Shown here piece by piece: positions 42,464-51,340 of a stretch of DNA of 64,000 nucleotides. The notes beneath the pieces are model-generated. The model ran no database searches. It saw nothing but the letters and a program-made list of their open reading frames with translations, and was not told the DNA's origin. The stretch covers positions 124,001 through 188,000 of the forward strand of contig CAWFXV010000026.1 of assembly GCA_963819885.1 (NCBI GenBank). Direction: 5' to 3'. Each line of letters starts with the position of its first letter. Within the stretch, counting starts at the first letter, position 1. Made by a program: the position numbers and the translations under genes. The DNA is from JACVRX01 sp963819885. GTDB taxonomy: Bacteria > Actinomycetota > Actinomycetes > Jiangellales > Jiangellaceae.

Positions 42464-44014
42464 ATGGCGTTGACGGTGGGTTGGCTGCTTTCGCAGGCGG
42501 ATCTCCGGCTCACCCTCGCGGCAGGGAGTGCGGGCGTCGACAGGGAGATCCGCTGGGCCCATGCCATCGAGCTCGGCGATCCCACCCCCTGGCTCAGCGG
42601 AGGGGAGTTGGTACTCACCACTGGAATGCGGCTTCCGCGGGCGACGGTGCTGCGTCGGGATTACGTCACGCGCCTCGACGAGGCCGGCGCAGCCGCCCTC
42701 GGCTTCGGCGTCGGTCTCTCACACGATCGGATACCGGACGGCCTGCTGGCGGCCGCCGAGGCGCGGGGTTTTCCGGTTCTCGCCGTGCCGCTCCCGGTGC
42801 CGTTCGTGGCCATCACCCGCGCGGTCGCCGATCGGCTCGCAGCGGATCGGATGCAAGAGGTCCGACGAACTGTCGATCATCAGGAACGGATGGCCCGAGC
42901 AGCCATCGAGGGCGGTGTGGCGGGCGTGATCCGGCGCCTTGCCCGCGCCGTGGCAGGCCAGGCGCTTGTCACCGACGCCAACCACGTGGTGCTCGCCGCC
43001 GAGCCGAGGGATTCATCAGATCTGGTCGACCGGCTCAGGACGGAGCTGGTCCGCCGCCGGCGGCCCGGGCTCCGGTTCGCCGTCGCCAGCAGCGATGGGC
43101 GGGGTCACCTGACGATCCAGTCCCTGGCGGCTGCCAGTGTTTTGCGCGGCTACTTGGCCGTGGCCACTCCGAGCGCTCCGTCGGAACTGGTCCGCCTGCT
43201 GATCAGCCATGCCGCCTCTCTCGTGGCACTCGAACTCGAACGGCCGCGGGAGGTGCGGGCGATCGACCGACGGGTCCGCGCGATCGTGTTCCAACTCGCG
43301 GTCGACGGCGCACTCGATGAGGTCTCGTTGACCCGTCAGACTCAGCTGTTCGGTTTCCCGGCCGGCGAGCCGGTCGCAGTTCTCGCAGTTCACTGTCCGG
43401 CACCACGGCTGCAGGTGGAGGACGTCGTCGAAGCGGCGCTCGCCGAGCGCGCGACGCCATACCTGCTCACCGATGTCGACGACGGGATGGCCCTTCTCCT
43501 GCCGGCCGCCGCCGCCGCCGACTCGGCCCGGAACCTGGCCGCCGCCGTTGGCTCCGGGCGGAGGTACCAGTTCCATGCCGGCGTCGGGGGCCCTACCTCG
43601 TGGTCCGACATCGCCACGAGCCTGCGGCAGGCCACATTCGCGTTGCGCACAGCTCGTGCCGAGCAGCGAAGAGTCGTCCCGTTCGAGGATCTTGGTGTCT
43701 ACTCGCTGCTGTTCGCCACGCAGCCGCGCGAGTCGATCGAGGCGGTCGCGGCTGCGGTACTCCGCCCTCTGGACGAGCACGACGCGACGAGCCGCGGCGA
43801 CCTGGTTCGTTCCGTCGCCAGCTTCCTCCGGCACAACGGCCACTGGGAGTCGGCCGCGGCGATGCTCGGCGTGCACCGCCACACGCTGCGCTATCGAATT
43901 CGGAAGGTGGAACAACTGACCGGGCGCCGGCTGAACTCGGCCCACGACCGCGCTGAGTTTCTGGTCGCGTTGGCCGCTCGCGAGATCTCCGACCCGTCGG
44001 CGCTGCAGTCGTGA
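42464..44014 (+). CDS. PucR-family transcriptional regulator 1
   Basis: 516 residues. The N-terminal PucR domain (VGWLLSQADLRLTLAAGSAG, AHAIELGDPTPWLSGGELVL) is followed by a GGDEF-like middle and a C-terminal HTH_30: VRSVASFLRHNGHWESAAAM, LGVHRHTLRYRIRKVEQLTG. PucR regulators switch on purine, GABA or polyamine catabolism. It faces gabT-1, whose stop is 16 bases away, and diverges from the serine hydrolase gene. It is a paralog of the regulator at 51.3 kb. Confidence 0.9.
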   Translation: MALTVGWLLSQADLRLTLAAGSAGVDREIRWAHAIELGDPTPWLSGGELVLTTGMRLPRATVLRRDYVTRLDEAGAAALGFGVGLSHDRIPDGLLAAAEARGFPVLAVPLPVPFVAITRAVADRLAADRMQEVRRTVDHQERMARAAIEGGVAGVIRRLARAVAGQALVTDANHVVLAAEPRDSSDLVDRLRTELVRRRRPGLRFAVASSDGRGHLTIQSLAAASVLRGYLAVATPSAPSELVRLLISHAASLVALELERPREVRAIDRRVRAIVFQLAVDGALDEVSLTRQTQLFGFPAGEPVAVLAVHCPAPRLQVEDVVEAALAERATPYLLTDVDDGMALLLPAAAAADSARNLAAAVGSGRRYQFHAGVGGPTSWSDIATSLRQATFALRTARAEQRRVVPFEDLGVYSLLFATQPRESIEAVAAAVLRPLDEHDATSRGDLVRSVASFLRHNGHWESAAAMLGVHRHTLRYRIRKVEQLTGRRLNSAHDRAEFLVALAAREISDPSALQS

Positions 44015-44030
44015 GCCGTGCCGACAACAA

Positions 44031-45392
44031 CTACTGGAGGTCGGAGAACGCTTTCTCCACGATGGTGAGGCCCTCCTCCAGCAATGGCGTGGGGATGACC
44101 AGCGGCGGCAGGAAGCGCAGCACGTTGCCGTGGGTCCCAGCGGTGAGCACGAGCAGACCTTCCCGGTGGCAGCGCTGCGCCACGCGTGCCGTCGCGGTCG
44201 GATCGGGCGTGCTGTCGCCGTCGCCGCGGACGAGCTCGGCCGCGATCATCGCGCCCCGGCCACGCACGTCGCCGATGATGTCGGTGCGCGCGGCCAGGCT
44301 ATGCATGGTGGCCAGTATCAGCTCGCCGATGTGGCGGGCCCGGGCGACGAGCTGCTGGCGCTCGATCTCTTCGAGCACACCCAGAGCCGCCTCACAGGCA
44401 ACCGGATTCCCCGAATAGGTACCGCCCAGGCCGCCAGGCGGAACCGCGTCCATCACCTCGGCCCGGCCGGTCACCGCGCCGAGTGGCAGACCCCCGGCGA
44501 TGCCCTTCGCGGTCGTGATGACGTCGGGCACGAGGCCCTCGTGCTCGCTGGCGAACATGTCGCCGGTGCGAGCGAAACCGGTCTGGACCTCGTCAGCGAT
44601 GAACAGGATGCCGCGGTCCCGGCAGTATCCCTGAAGCAGGGGGAGAAACCCCGCGGCCGGTACGACGAAGCCGCCCTCGCCCTGGATCGGCTCGACGAGG
44701 ACGGCCGCGACGTTCTCCGCTCCGATCTGCGTGTCGATCTCGTCGACCACCTGCGCGAAGCCGTCCGCGGCGCATCGTTGCGGTCCGGTCGGCCACCGGT
44801 AGGGGTTCGCCATCGGGACGCGGTAGATCTCGGGCGCGAACGGGCCGAAGCCCTGCTTGTATGGCGTGTTCTTGGCGGTGAGCGTCATCGTGAGAAGCGT
44901 GCGACCGTGGAACGCGTGGTCGAACACGACCACGGCAGGTCTGCCGGTGTACCTGCGCGCGATCTTCACGGCATTTTCCACCGCCTCCGCGCCGCTGTTC
45001 ACGAGGAAGGTCCGCTTCTCGTCGTCACCCGGCGTGATCCGGTTGAGAGCCTCACACAGCTCGACATACGACTCGTATGGGTTGACGAGGAAGCACGTGT
45101 GTGTGAACCGTGCCAGCTGCCGCGTCGCACGGGCGACCACGCGTTCGGCGCTGTTGCCGACACTCGTGACAGCGATACCGCTGCCGAAGTCGATGAACGA
45201 GTTTCCGTCCGCGTCGGCGACCACGCCGCCACCGGCAGCCGTGACGAACACCGGCAACACGGCTCCCACTCCGGCAGGAACAGCCGCACGCTGCCGAGCC
45301 ATGAGCTCCCGTGACCTAGGCCCCGGGACCTCGGTCACGACGCGGCGGACCTGGGCGAGGCTAGGGCCCCCGGTGGATTCCTCTTCCCACAT
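44031..45392 (-). CDS. gabT: 4-aminobutyrate aminotransferase-like enzyme 1
   Basis: 453 residues of the class III PLP aminotransferases. The PLP lysine is in TTAKGIAGGLPLGAVTGR; FIADEVQTGFARTG, VNSGAEAVENAVKIARRYTG and EPIQGEGGFVVPAAGF are GabT-typical. It moves the amino group of GABA (or another omega-amino acid) to 2-oxoglutarate, giving succinic semialdehyde. ATG 45392 follows GAGGAGATAGG. It diverges from the semialdehyde dehydrogenase gene at 45.6 kb, so both ends of the reaction are encoded back to back. Very similar to the 49.8-51.2 kb paralog; substrate preference of the two is unknown. Confidence 0.9.
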   Translation of the reverse strand: MWEEESTGGPSLAQVRRVVTEVPGPRSRELMARQRAAVPAGVGAVLPVFVTAAGGGVVADADGNSFIDFGSGIAVTSVGNSAERVVARATRQLARFTHTCFLVNPYESYVELCEALNRITPGDDEKRTFLVNSGAEAVENAVKIARRYTGRPAVVVFDHAFHGRTLLTMTLTAKNTPYKQGFGPFAPEIYRVPMANPYRWPTGPQRCAADGFAQVVDEIDTQIGAENVAAVLVEPIQGEGGFVVPAAGFLPLLQGYCRDRGILFIADEVQTGFARTGDMFASEHEGLVPDVITTAKGIAGGLPLGAVTGRAEVMDAVPPGGLGGTYSGNPVACEAALGVLEEIERQQLVARARHIGELILATMHSLAARTDIIGDVRGRGAMIAAELVRGDGDSTPDPTATARVAQRCHREGLLVLTAGTHGNVLRFLPPLVIPTPLLEEGLTIVEKAFSDLQ

Positions 45393-45609
45393 GCCTATCT
45401 CCTCGCTACCGGTGGTTTTCGGACACGCTAGGCCGCCACGAGGACGTCGGCCTTGTACGAAACGGACATACACGTTCCTCAAAAGCCGCCATCTCGACCA
45501 AGGGATGCTTCGACGCTCGCCGGTAATGTCCGGGACCAGAGCGTGGTTGCTTGCCAGGCAGACCTGGCCGGACGCAAGCCTTCCGCCAGGAGCAGATCGG
45601 AGGACTGCG

Positions 45610-47148
45610 GTGGACACGTTGAGTATGGCCACGATCGAGAGCCACAACCCCCGGACCGGCCTCGTCGCCGGGTACGTCGCCGAAACACCGCTCGCGGACG
45701 TCGATGCAGCCGCGTTGCGCGCAGCCGCAGCGGCACCGTCAGTAGCAGAAGCATCACCCGCGACTCGCAGCAGCTGGCTGCGTGCTGTGGCCGACGCGCT
45801 CGAGGCGCACCAGGAGGAGCTCGTTGCCGTAGCCGATGCCGAGACCGCGCTCGGCGCATCGCGACTGGAGAGCGAGGTCGCGCGAACGGCGGCCCAACTA
45901 CGGCACTACGCCGACGTCGCCGCGGAGGGCTCCTGGCTCGGCGCGACGGTCGATCGACCGTCTGGAGCGGACACGCCGGAGTTGCGCCGGCTCAATGTCC
46001 CGGTCGGTCCGGTGGCAGTCCTGGGGTCGAGCAACTTCCCGCTCGCGTTCGGGATCGTCGGCAATGACACCGGCTCGGCGATCGCCGCTGGCTGCCCCGT
46101 CATCGCCAAGGCGCACCCAGCCCACCCGCAACTGGATGTGCTGCTCACCGAGATCGCGATCTCCGCGCTCGACGAAGGCGGAGCCCCCAGCGGCACGCTC
46201 GGGGTCGTGCACGGGTTCAGTGCTGGGCAACAGCTGGTGATGCACCCATCGACGGCCGCGGTGGCGTTCACCGGATCACAGGCGGGTGGGTTCGCGTTGT
46301 GCCGGCTCGCCGCCAGCCGCAATGTCATCATCCCGGTCTTCGCCGAGATGGGTTCGCTGAATCCGCTGGTCGTGACCCCAGCCGCGGCGGCCGCTCGCAC
46401 GGAAGAGATCGCCAGGGGATTCGTCGACTCCCTCACCCTGGGGATGGGTCAGTACTGCACAAAGCCCGGCTTGCTGCTCGTTCCCTCGGGCCACGGTCTC
46501 GTCGCGGCTGTCACGAGCGCCTTCGAGGCGGCCGCTCCGGCCGGTTGGCTGCTCACGCAGCCGATTGCCACGTCGTACGCTGTCGGTGTCGGACGGCTGC
46601 TGGAAGGCGGCGGTCGTCTGTTGGCGGCGATACCCGCCGTTCAGGGCGGCTGGGCTGCCTCGCCCACGCTGGTGGCAGCGACGCCCGACCAGATCGTGTA
46701 TGACGTGGCGTTCAGCGAGGAGTACTTCGGCCCGGTCGCGGTGGTCTGCGAGTACGGTTCCGAGCAGGAGCTCGAGCGAGTGCTGGCTGCGTTGCCGGGC
46801 AGTCTCGTTGCCGCTGTGCACGGTGAGCTGGCGGACGACCCGCTGCTCGCAGCGTTGACCCGCAGGCTGGCGCACCTGGCAGGCCGGGTCGTCGTGAACG
46901 GCTACCCAACTGGCGTGGTTGTCGGTTGGGCGCAGCAACACGGCGGCCCGTGGCCGGCGACAACCGCGCCAGCGGCGACATCTGTGGGTGCCGGCGCCCT
47001 GGCCCGGTTCGTCCGACCGGTTGCCTATCAGAACGCACCGGCAGACGTGTTACCCCCGCCCATTCGCGACGACAACCCGTGGCGCGTGCCGCAGCGCATC
47101 GACGGCAAGGTCCGCCGTACCGGCACCCGAACCCGGAGCGCGCAGTGA
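45610..47148 (+). CDS. NADP-type semialdehyde dehydrogenase (2-oxoglutarate semialdehyde dehydrogenase family)
   Basis: 512 residues. The N-terminus ESHNPRTGLVAGYVAETPLA and the motifs VAVLGSSNFPLAFGIVGNDT, FAEMGSLNPLVV with the general-base Glu and GMGQYCTKPGLLLVP with the nucleophile Cys match the 2,5-dioxovalerate dehydrogenase group. In this setting succinic semialdehyde is an equally good substrate. GTG 45610 has GGAGG 6 bases upstream; ATG 45625 is possible. The frame is open upstream over the aminotransferase but that is shadow. The GTGA overlap couples it to the CoA-transferase gene. Confidence 0.85.
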   Translation: MDTLSMATIESHNPRTGLVAGYVAETPLADVDAAALRAAAAAPSVAEASPATRSSWLRAVADALEAHQEELVAVADAETALGASRLESEVARTAAQLRHYADVAAEGSWLGATVDRPSGADTPELRRLNVPVGPVAVLGSSNFPLAFGIVGNDTGSAIAAGCPVIAKAHPAHPQLDVLLTEIAISALDEGGAPSGTLGVVHGFSAGQQLVMHPSTAAVAFTGSQAGGFALCRLAASRNVIIPVFAEMGSLNPLVVTPAAAAARTEEIARGFVDSLTLGMGQYCTKPGLLLVPSGHGLVAAVTSAFEAAAPAGWLLTQPIATSYAVGVGRLLEGGGRLLAAIPAVQGGWAASPTLVAATPDQIVYDVAFSEEYFGPVAVVCEYGSEQELERVLAALPGSLVAAVHGELADDPLLAALTRRLAHLAGRVVVNGYPTGVVVGWAQQHGGPWPATTAPAATSVGAGALARFVRPVAYQNAPADVLPPPIRDDNPWRVPQRIDGKVRRTGTRTRSAQ

Positions 47149-48350
47149 CCGGAAGTCCACTCGAGGGAGTCCTCGTCGCGGACTTCAGCCGCGTGCTGGC
47201 CGGTCCGCTCGCCACGATGACGCTCGCCGACCTGGGGGCGACCGTCGTGAAAGTCGAGCAGCGTGCCGGGGGCGACGACACCCGAAACTGGGGGCCGCCG
47301 TGGACCGGGTACGCGTCGTCCTACTTCGAGAGCGTGAACCGTTCCAAGCGAAGCATCATCCTCGACCTCGACCGGGCCGCCGACCTTGCGGCTGCGCGTG
47401 AGCTGGCGCGCCGCGCCGATGTGGTTGTCGAGAACTTCCGCCCCGGCACGCTCCGGCGGTTCGGGCTGGCGTATGAGCAGGTGCGTGCAGCCAACCCCGG
47501 CGTCGTCTTCTGCTCGATCTCCGGTTTCGGCACTGCGGGGGGCGCGGACCTGGCCGGCTACGACTTCATCGTGCAGGCGGTCGGCGGTCTGATGAGTATC
47601 ACCGGTGAGGCAGCCGGCGAACCGCTCAAAGTGGGTGTCGCGCTGGTCGACGTACTCACCGGCAAGGACGCCGCGATTGGCATTCTGGCGGCGCTTCGGC
47701 ACCGGCATGGCACAGGGGCCGGGCAATACGTCCAGGTGAATCTGATGTCCAGCCTGCTGGGCGCGCTGGTCAACCAGGCCGCCGGATTCCTCGCTACCGG
47801 GTCCAGTCCCGGTCGGATGGGCAACCAGCACCCGTCCATCGCCCCGTACGAGACGCTGCGCTGCGAGGACGGCCTGATAGCCGTGGCGGCTGGCAACGAC
47901 CGACAGTTTCGCACCCTCGCCGCGGTGCTCGGCCTGGCGACATTGGCAGACGACCCGCGGTTCGCCACCAACCCCGCTCGGGTCGAGAACAGGGAAACGC
48001 TGCGCTCCGAGCTCGAGTTCGCACTCTCCACCCGTACGGCAACGGCATGGGAGGAGAGGCTGCACGCGGTCGGGGTGGCATGCGGTCGGGTCAACGACAT
48101 CGGGGCCGCGATCGAATACGCGGCCCAGCTCGGCCTCGACCCTGTGCTCGACGTCGGCCCGGGCCGGATGCCGCAGCTGCGCAACCCCGTGACGTTGACC
48201 AGCGCACCCCTCGTGACTCCAACACCGCCACCAGCACTGGGCGAGCACACCGACGAAGTCCTCGCCTGGCTGGCCGCCGATACGGCCGACCCGCTGCCCG
48301 CACTTCGCCGCGTGGACCTGCCGTCACCCCTTCAGGAAGCATTCCGATGA
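47145..48350 (+). CDS. CaiB/BaiF family III CoA-transferase
   Basis: 401 residues. LVADFSRVLAGPLATMTLAD is the family start, and LGATVVKVE, FRPGTLRRFGLAYEQVRAAN, SGFGTAGG and VALVDVLTGKDAAIG with the catalytic Asp follow. The enzyme moves CoA between carboxylic acids, often activating succinate, glutarate or carnitine-like acids. It is translationally coupled to the semialdehyde dehydrogenase, so its substrate may be that enzyme's product or another acid of the same pathway. Confidence 0.92.
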   Translation: MTGSPLEGVLVADFSRVLAGPLATMTLADLGATVVKVEQRAGGDDTRNWGPPWTGYASSYFESVNRSKRSIILDLDRAADLAAARELARRADVVVENFRPGTLRRFGLAYEQVRAANPGVVFCSISGFGTAGGADLAGYDFIVQAVGGLMSITGEAAGEPLKVGVALVDVLTGKDAAIGILAALRHRHGTGAGQYVQVNLMSSLLGALVNQAAGFLATGSSPGRMGNQHPSIAPYETLRCEDGLIAVAAGNDRQFRTLAAVLGLATLADDPRFATNPARVENRETLRSELEFALSTRTATAWEERLHAVGVACGRVNDIGAAIEYAAQLGLDPVLDVGPGRMPQLRNPVTLTSAPLVTPTPPPALGEHTDEVLAWLAADTADPLPALRRVDLPSPLQEAFR

Positions 48351-48379
48351 GTGCCGGGCCGACTGCCCAGGGCAGCCGG

Positions 48380-49786
48380 TCATGGCCTCTGCTTCTGATC
48401 GAACCCGACCACGGTCTCGATGGTCTCCGCCACGGCGAGCACATGCGAGTCGTCGCAGCGCCGGCCGAGTACCTGCAGTGACACCGGCAGGCCGTCGTTG
48501 CCGAGTCCCATCGGCAGCGCGCAGGCCGGCAGACCGGCCAGGTTGGCGTCGTAGAGAAGTGGCGCCCAGTCCAGGTCAGGCAGAACCGGGACATTGCCGA
48601 TCGTGTCCGGATGCCGCTTGCCGTGCGGGAACGCCTCGCACCCCAGGGTCGGAGTGAGCAGAACGGTGGCTCCCGTTCGCTCGAACAGGTCGACGTAGGC
48701 ACGGTGGATTCGCTCGCGAGCGAACTGGGCCTTGATGTACTGACCGGCCGTGACGTCGCTACCGGCTTCGATGAATCCTGCAGCGCCCTCGCCCAGCTCA
48801 GATCGGTGGTGGACGAACTCGTCGTGCTCGGCGTAGCACGCTTCGGCGAGAGCGATGGCACTCCAGATGTCGACAGACGTGTGCAGGCCAGGCGTGTCCT
48901 CCACGATCTGAGCGCCGGCGTCGGCGAGCCGGTCAACTGTGGCTCGGAATGCCTGACGCACGTCGTCGTCGAGAGAAGCGAACCCGAGGTCTTCCGAAAC
49001 GACGACTCGAACCTGTGCCGGCTCCGTCGGCGGAGCGTCCAGCCGCACCTGCGGGAGGCTGTGCCGGTCGCGCTGGTCGAACCCTGCCACAGCGGTGAGC
49101 ATCAGCCGGGCGTCCGCAACCGAGCGGGCCAGTGGGCCGATGGCGACCAGCGTCTTCCAGCCGGCAGTCGAAGGCTCGTGCGGGACCACCCCAAAGGTGG
49201 GTTTGAACCCGACGACACCGCAGAATGCTGCCGGTATACGGACGGATCCGCCCCCGTCACCGCCAAGCGACAGCGGTCCGCAGCCAGCGGCCACTGCGGC
49301 GGCGGCCCCCCCGGAGGAACCTCCCGCCGTCCGGTCGAGGTGCCAGGGGTTGGATGTCCTGCCAAATAGCTCCGACTCGGTGATTCCGAAGTAGCAGAAC
49401 TCTGGAACCGTCGTCCGAGCGAAGATCACCGCGCCAGCATCCTCCAGCCGCTGGATCGCGCCGACGGTCTCGGTCGGCACGAACCCCTTGCGGGACCGGG
49501 ATCCCGCCGTGCTCTCGACGCCAGCCATCCAGTGCGAGTCCTTGGTCGTGACGGGGATTCCACACAGCGGCCCGGCCTTCGATCGTCTCGACCGGCGAGC
49601 GAGCATGGCGTCGGCCGCGTGGGCCGCGTCCCGGGCCTTCTCGTCCAGACGCACGCTGAACGGGTTGACCGTCGCCTCGATTTCGTCAGCCCGCCGAAGC
49701 ATCGCGTCGAGCGCCTCCACAGCCGACAGCTCGCGGCGGCGGAGCGCGGCGCCGAGCTCGATTGCCGACAGTTCGCAGGTATCCAC
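48380..49786 (-). CDS. Amidase-signature hydrolase
   Basis: 468 residues with the Ser-cisSer-Lys triad: Lys82 (VTTKDSHW), Ser157 (TAGGSSGG) and Ser181 (GGDGGGSVR). It splits a carboxamide to acid and ammonia or amine in the cytoplasm. It starts 8 bases after the end of the second gabT gene and is probably co-transcribed with it, so an amide of an omega-amino acid is a fair guess. GatA is unlikely because gatB and gatC are absent. Confidence 0.93.
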   Translation of the reverse strand: MDTCELSAIELGAALRRRELSAVEALDAMLRRADEIEATVNPFSVRLDEKARDAAHAADAMLARRSRRSKAGPLCGIPVTTKDSHWMAGVESTAGSRSRKGFVPTETVGAIQRLEDAGAVIFARTTVPEFCYFGITESELFGRTSNPWHLDRTAGGSSGGAAAAVAAGCGPLSLGGDGGGSVRIPAAFCGVVGFKPTFGVVPHEPSTAGWKTLVAIGPLARSVADARLMLTAVAGFDQRDRHSLPQVRLDAPPTEPAQVRVVVSEDLGFASLDDDVRQAFRATVDRLADAGAQIVEDTPGLHTSVDIWSAIALAEACYAEHDEFVHHRSELGEGAAGFIEAGSDVTAGQYIKAQFARERIHRAYVDLFERTGATVLLTPTLGCEAFPHGKRHPDTIGNVPVLPDLDWAPLLYDANLAGLPACALPMGLGNDGLPVSLQVLGRRCDDSHVLAVAETIETVVGFDQKQRP

Positions 49787-49794
49787 GGCGCTCC

Positions 49795-51189
49795 CTAGGC
49801 GTTGGCCGTCGCCACGTGGTCACCCGGCGCCCGATCGGCGACCGTGCCGAACGCGTCGTCGACGACGTCGAGCCCTTCCCTCAGCAGGTGTTCGGGGATC
49901 ACCAGGGGCGGCAGGAAACGCAGCACGTTGCCGAAGGTTCCACACGTCAGCACCACCAAACCGGCCTGGTGACAGGCTTGGGCCACTGCTTGCGTGGTGG
50001 CTGGGTCAGGTGTCGTGGAACCCGGCGTGACCACCTCCACTGCGAGCATTGCCCCGCGGCCCCTGACGTCGCCGATTGCGGGATACCGTTGCTGGAGCTC
50101 GCGGAGCCGCGGCAGCATGATCGATTCGATCCGCCGCGCTGCCCCGATCAGGTCATGCTCCTCGATCGTACGGATCGCGCCCAGCGCCGCGGCACATGAG
50201 ACCGGGTTGCCGCCGTAAGTGCCGCCGAGGCCACCAACGTGGATACTGTCCATGATCTCGGCATGGCCAGTTACGGCCGCGAGAGGGAGGCCACCCGCGA
50301 TCCCTTTGGCGGTCGTTATCAGGTCAGGGGTCACTCCCTCGTGTTCGCAGGCGAACCATGCGCCGGTGCGCGCGAAGCCGGTTTGCACCTCGTCAGCCGC
50401 GAAGACGATCCCGTTCTCTCGACAGTAATCCGCGAGCGCGGGCAGGAAGCCCTCGCCCGGAACCACGAACCCACCCTCGCCCTGAATAGGTTCGATGAGC
50501 ACGCACGCGACGTTCTCGGCGCCGACCTGCTTGTCGATCATGGTCATCACCTCGGCGGCCGCCTCTGGCCCACAGTTCTCCGGGCCCGTCGGCCACCTGT
50601 ACGGGTAGGCCATCGGCATCCGGTAGACCTCGGGGGCAAACGGTCCGAACCGGTGTTTGTACGGCATATTCTTCGCCGTCAGCGCCATGGTCAGATTGGT
50701 CCGGCCGTGATAGGCGTGGTCGAAAGCCACAACGGCCGGCCGACCGGTGTGCGACCGGGCGATCTTTACAGCGTTCTCCACGGCTTCTGCCCCGGAGTTG
50801 AACAAGGCGGAGCGCTTGTCGTGGTCGCCGGGGGTGAGGCTGGCGAGCTTCTCGCAGACTTCTACGTAGCCCTCGTACGGCGTGATCATGAAACAGGTGT
50901 GGGTGAACTGGCCGACCTGATCGCGGACTCCGGCAACTACCTCGTCGGCCGCGTTTCCGACGCTGACAACAGCAATCCCGGACCCGAAGTCGATCAGTGA
51001 GTTGCCGTCGACGTCGACCAGGACACCGCCGCCGGCGCGCTCGATGAAGACCGGCAACATGGTCGAGACAGCCCGCGACACCGCTTTCGCGCGCCGTGCC
51101 AACAACGCAGCCGAGCGTGGTCCGGGGATCTCGGTGACCAGTCGCCGCTCTTGCGGCAATGCGGGGCCACCCGACGGTTCAGAGCTCAC
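49795..51189 (-). CDS. gabT: 4-aminobutyrate aminotransferase-like enzyme 2
   Basis: 464 residues with the same layout as the 44.0 kb enzyme and roughly two-thirds identical by eye: FNSGAEAVENAVKIARSHTG, FAADEVQTGFARTG, and the PLP lysine in TTAKGIAGGLPLAAVTGH. It is the first gene of a probable operon with the amidase and diverges from the second PucR gene. A product specific for a different omega-amino acid (GABA, beta-alanine, 5-aminovalerate or 4-guanidinobutyrate derivatives) is possible. Confidence 0.92.
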   Translation of the reverse strand: MSSEPSGGPALPQERRLVTEIPGPRSAALLARRAKAVSRAVSTMLPVFIERAGGGVLVDVDGNSLIDFGSGIAVVSVGNAADEVVAGVRDQVGQFTHTCFMITPYEGYVEVCEKLASLTPGDHDKRSALFNSGAEAVENAVKIARSHTGRPAVVAFDHAYHGRTNLTMALTAKNMPYKHRFGPFAPEVYRMPMAYPYRWPTGPENCGPEAAAEVMTMIDKQVGAENVACVLIEPIQGEGGFVVPGEGFLPALADYCRENGIVFAADEVQTGFARTGAWFACEHEGVTPDLITTAKGIAGGLPLAAVTGHAEIMDSIHVGGLGGTYGGNPVSCAAALGAIRTIEEHDLIGAARRIESIMLPRLRELQQRYPAIGDVRGRGAMLAVEVVTPGSTTPDPATTQAVAQACHQAGLVVLTCGTFGNVLRFLPPLVIPEHLLREGLDVVDDAFGTVADRAPGDHVATANA

Positions 51190-51340
51190 GTCGACCTCCT
51201 CGGGGCAAGATACGCGACCGCGTCATGGCGGCCGGGCTCGAACGGCCGTGCTCAGTGGACTCTAGGTCTGTGCGACGAGCTCGAAACATGGCACCGTGGG
51301 ACAGTTCGGCAAGCTGACTTCGACACTGTGTCGAGGAATG

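Noticed and set aside
44857..47148. A 763-codon frame beginning inside the aminotransferase region
   Set aside because: Codons before 45610 are the antisense shadow of gabT-1; the aldehyde dehydrogenase homology begins at 45610-45625.
48380..49786. GatA subunit of the tRNA amidotransferase
   Set aside because: gatB and gatC are absent and the neighbours are catabolic, although the amidase triad would fit.
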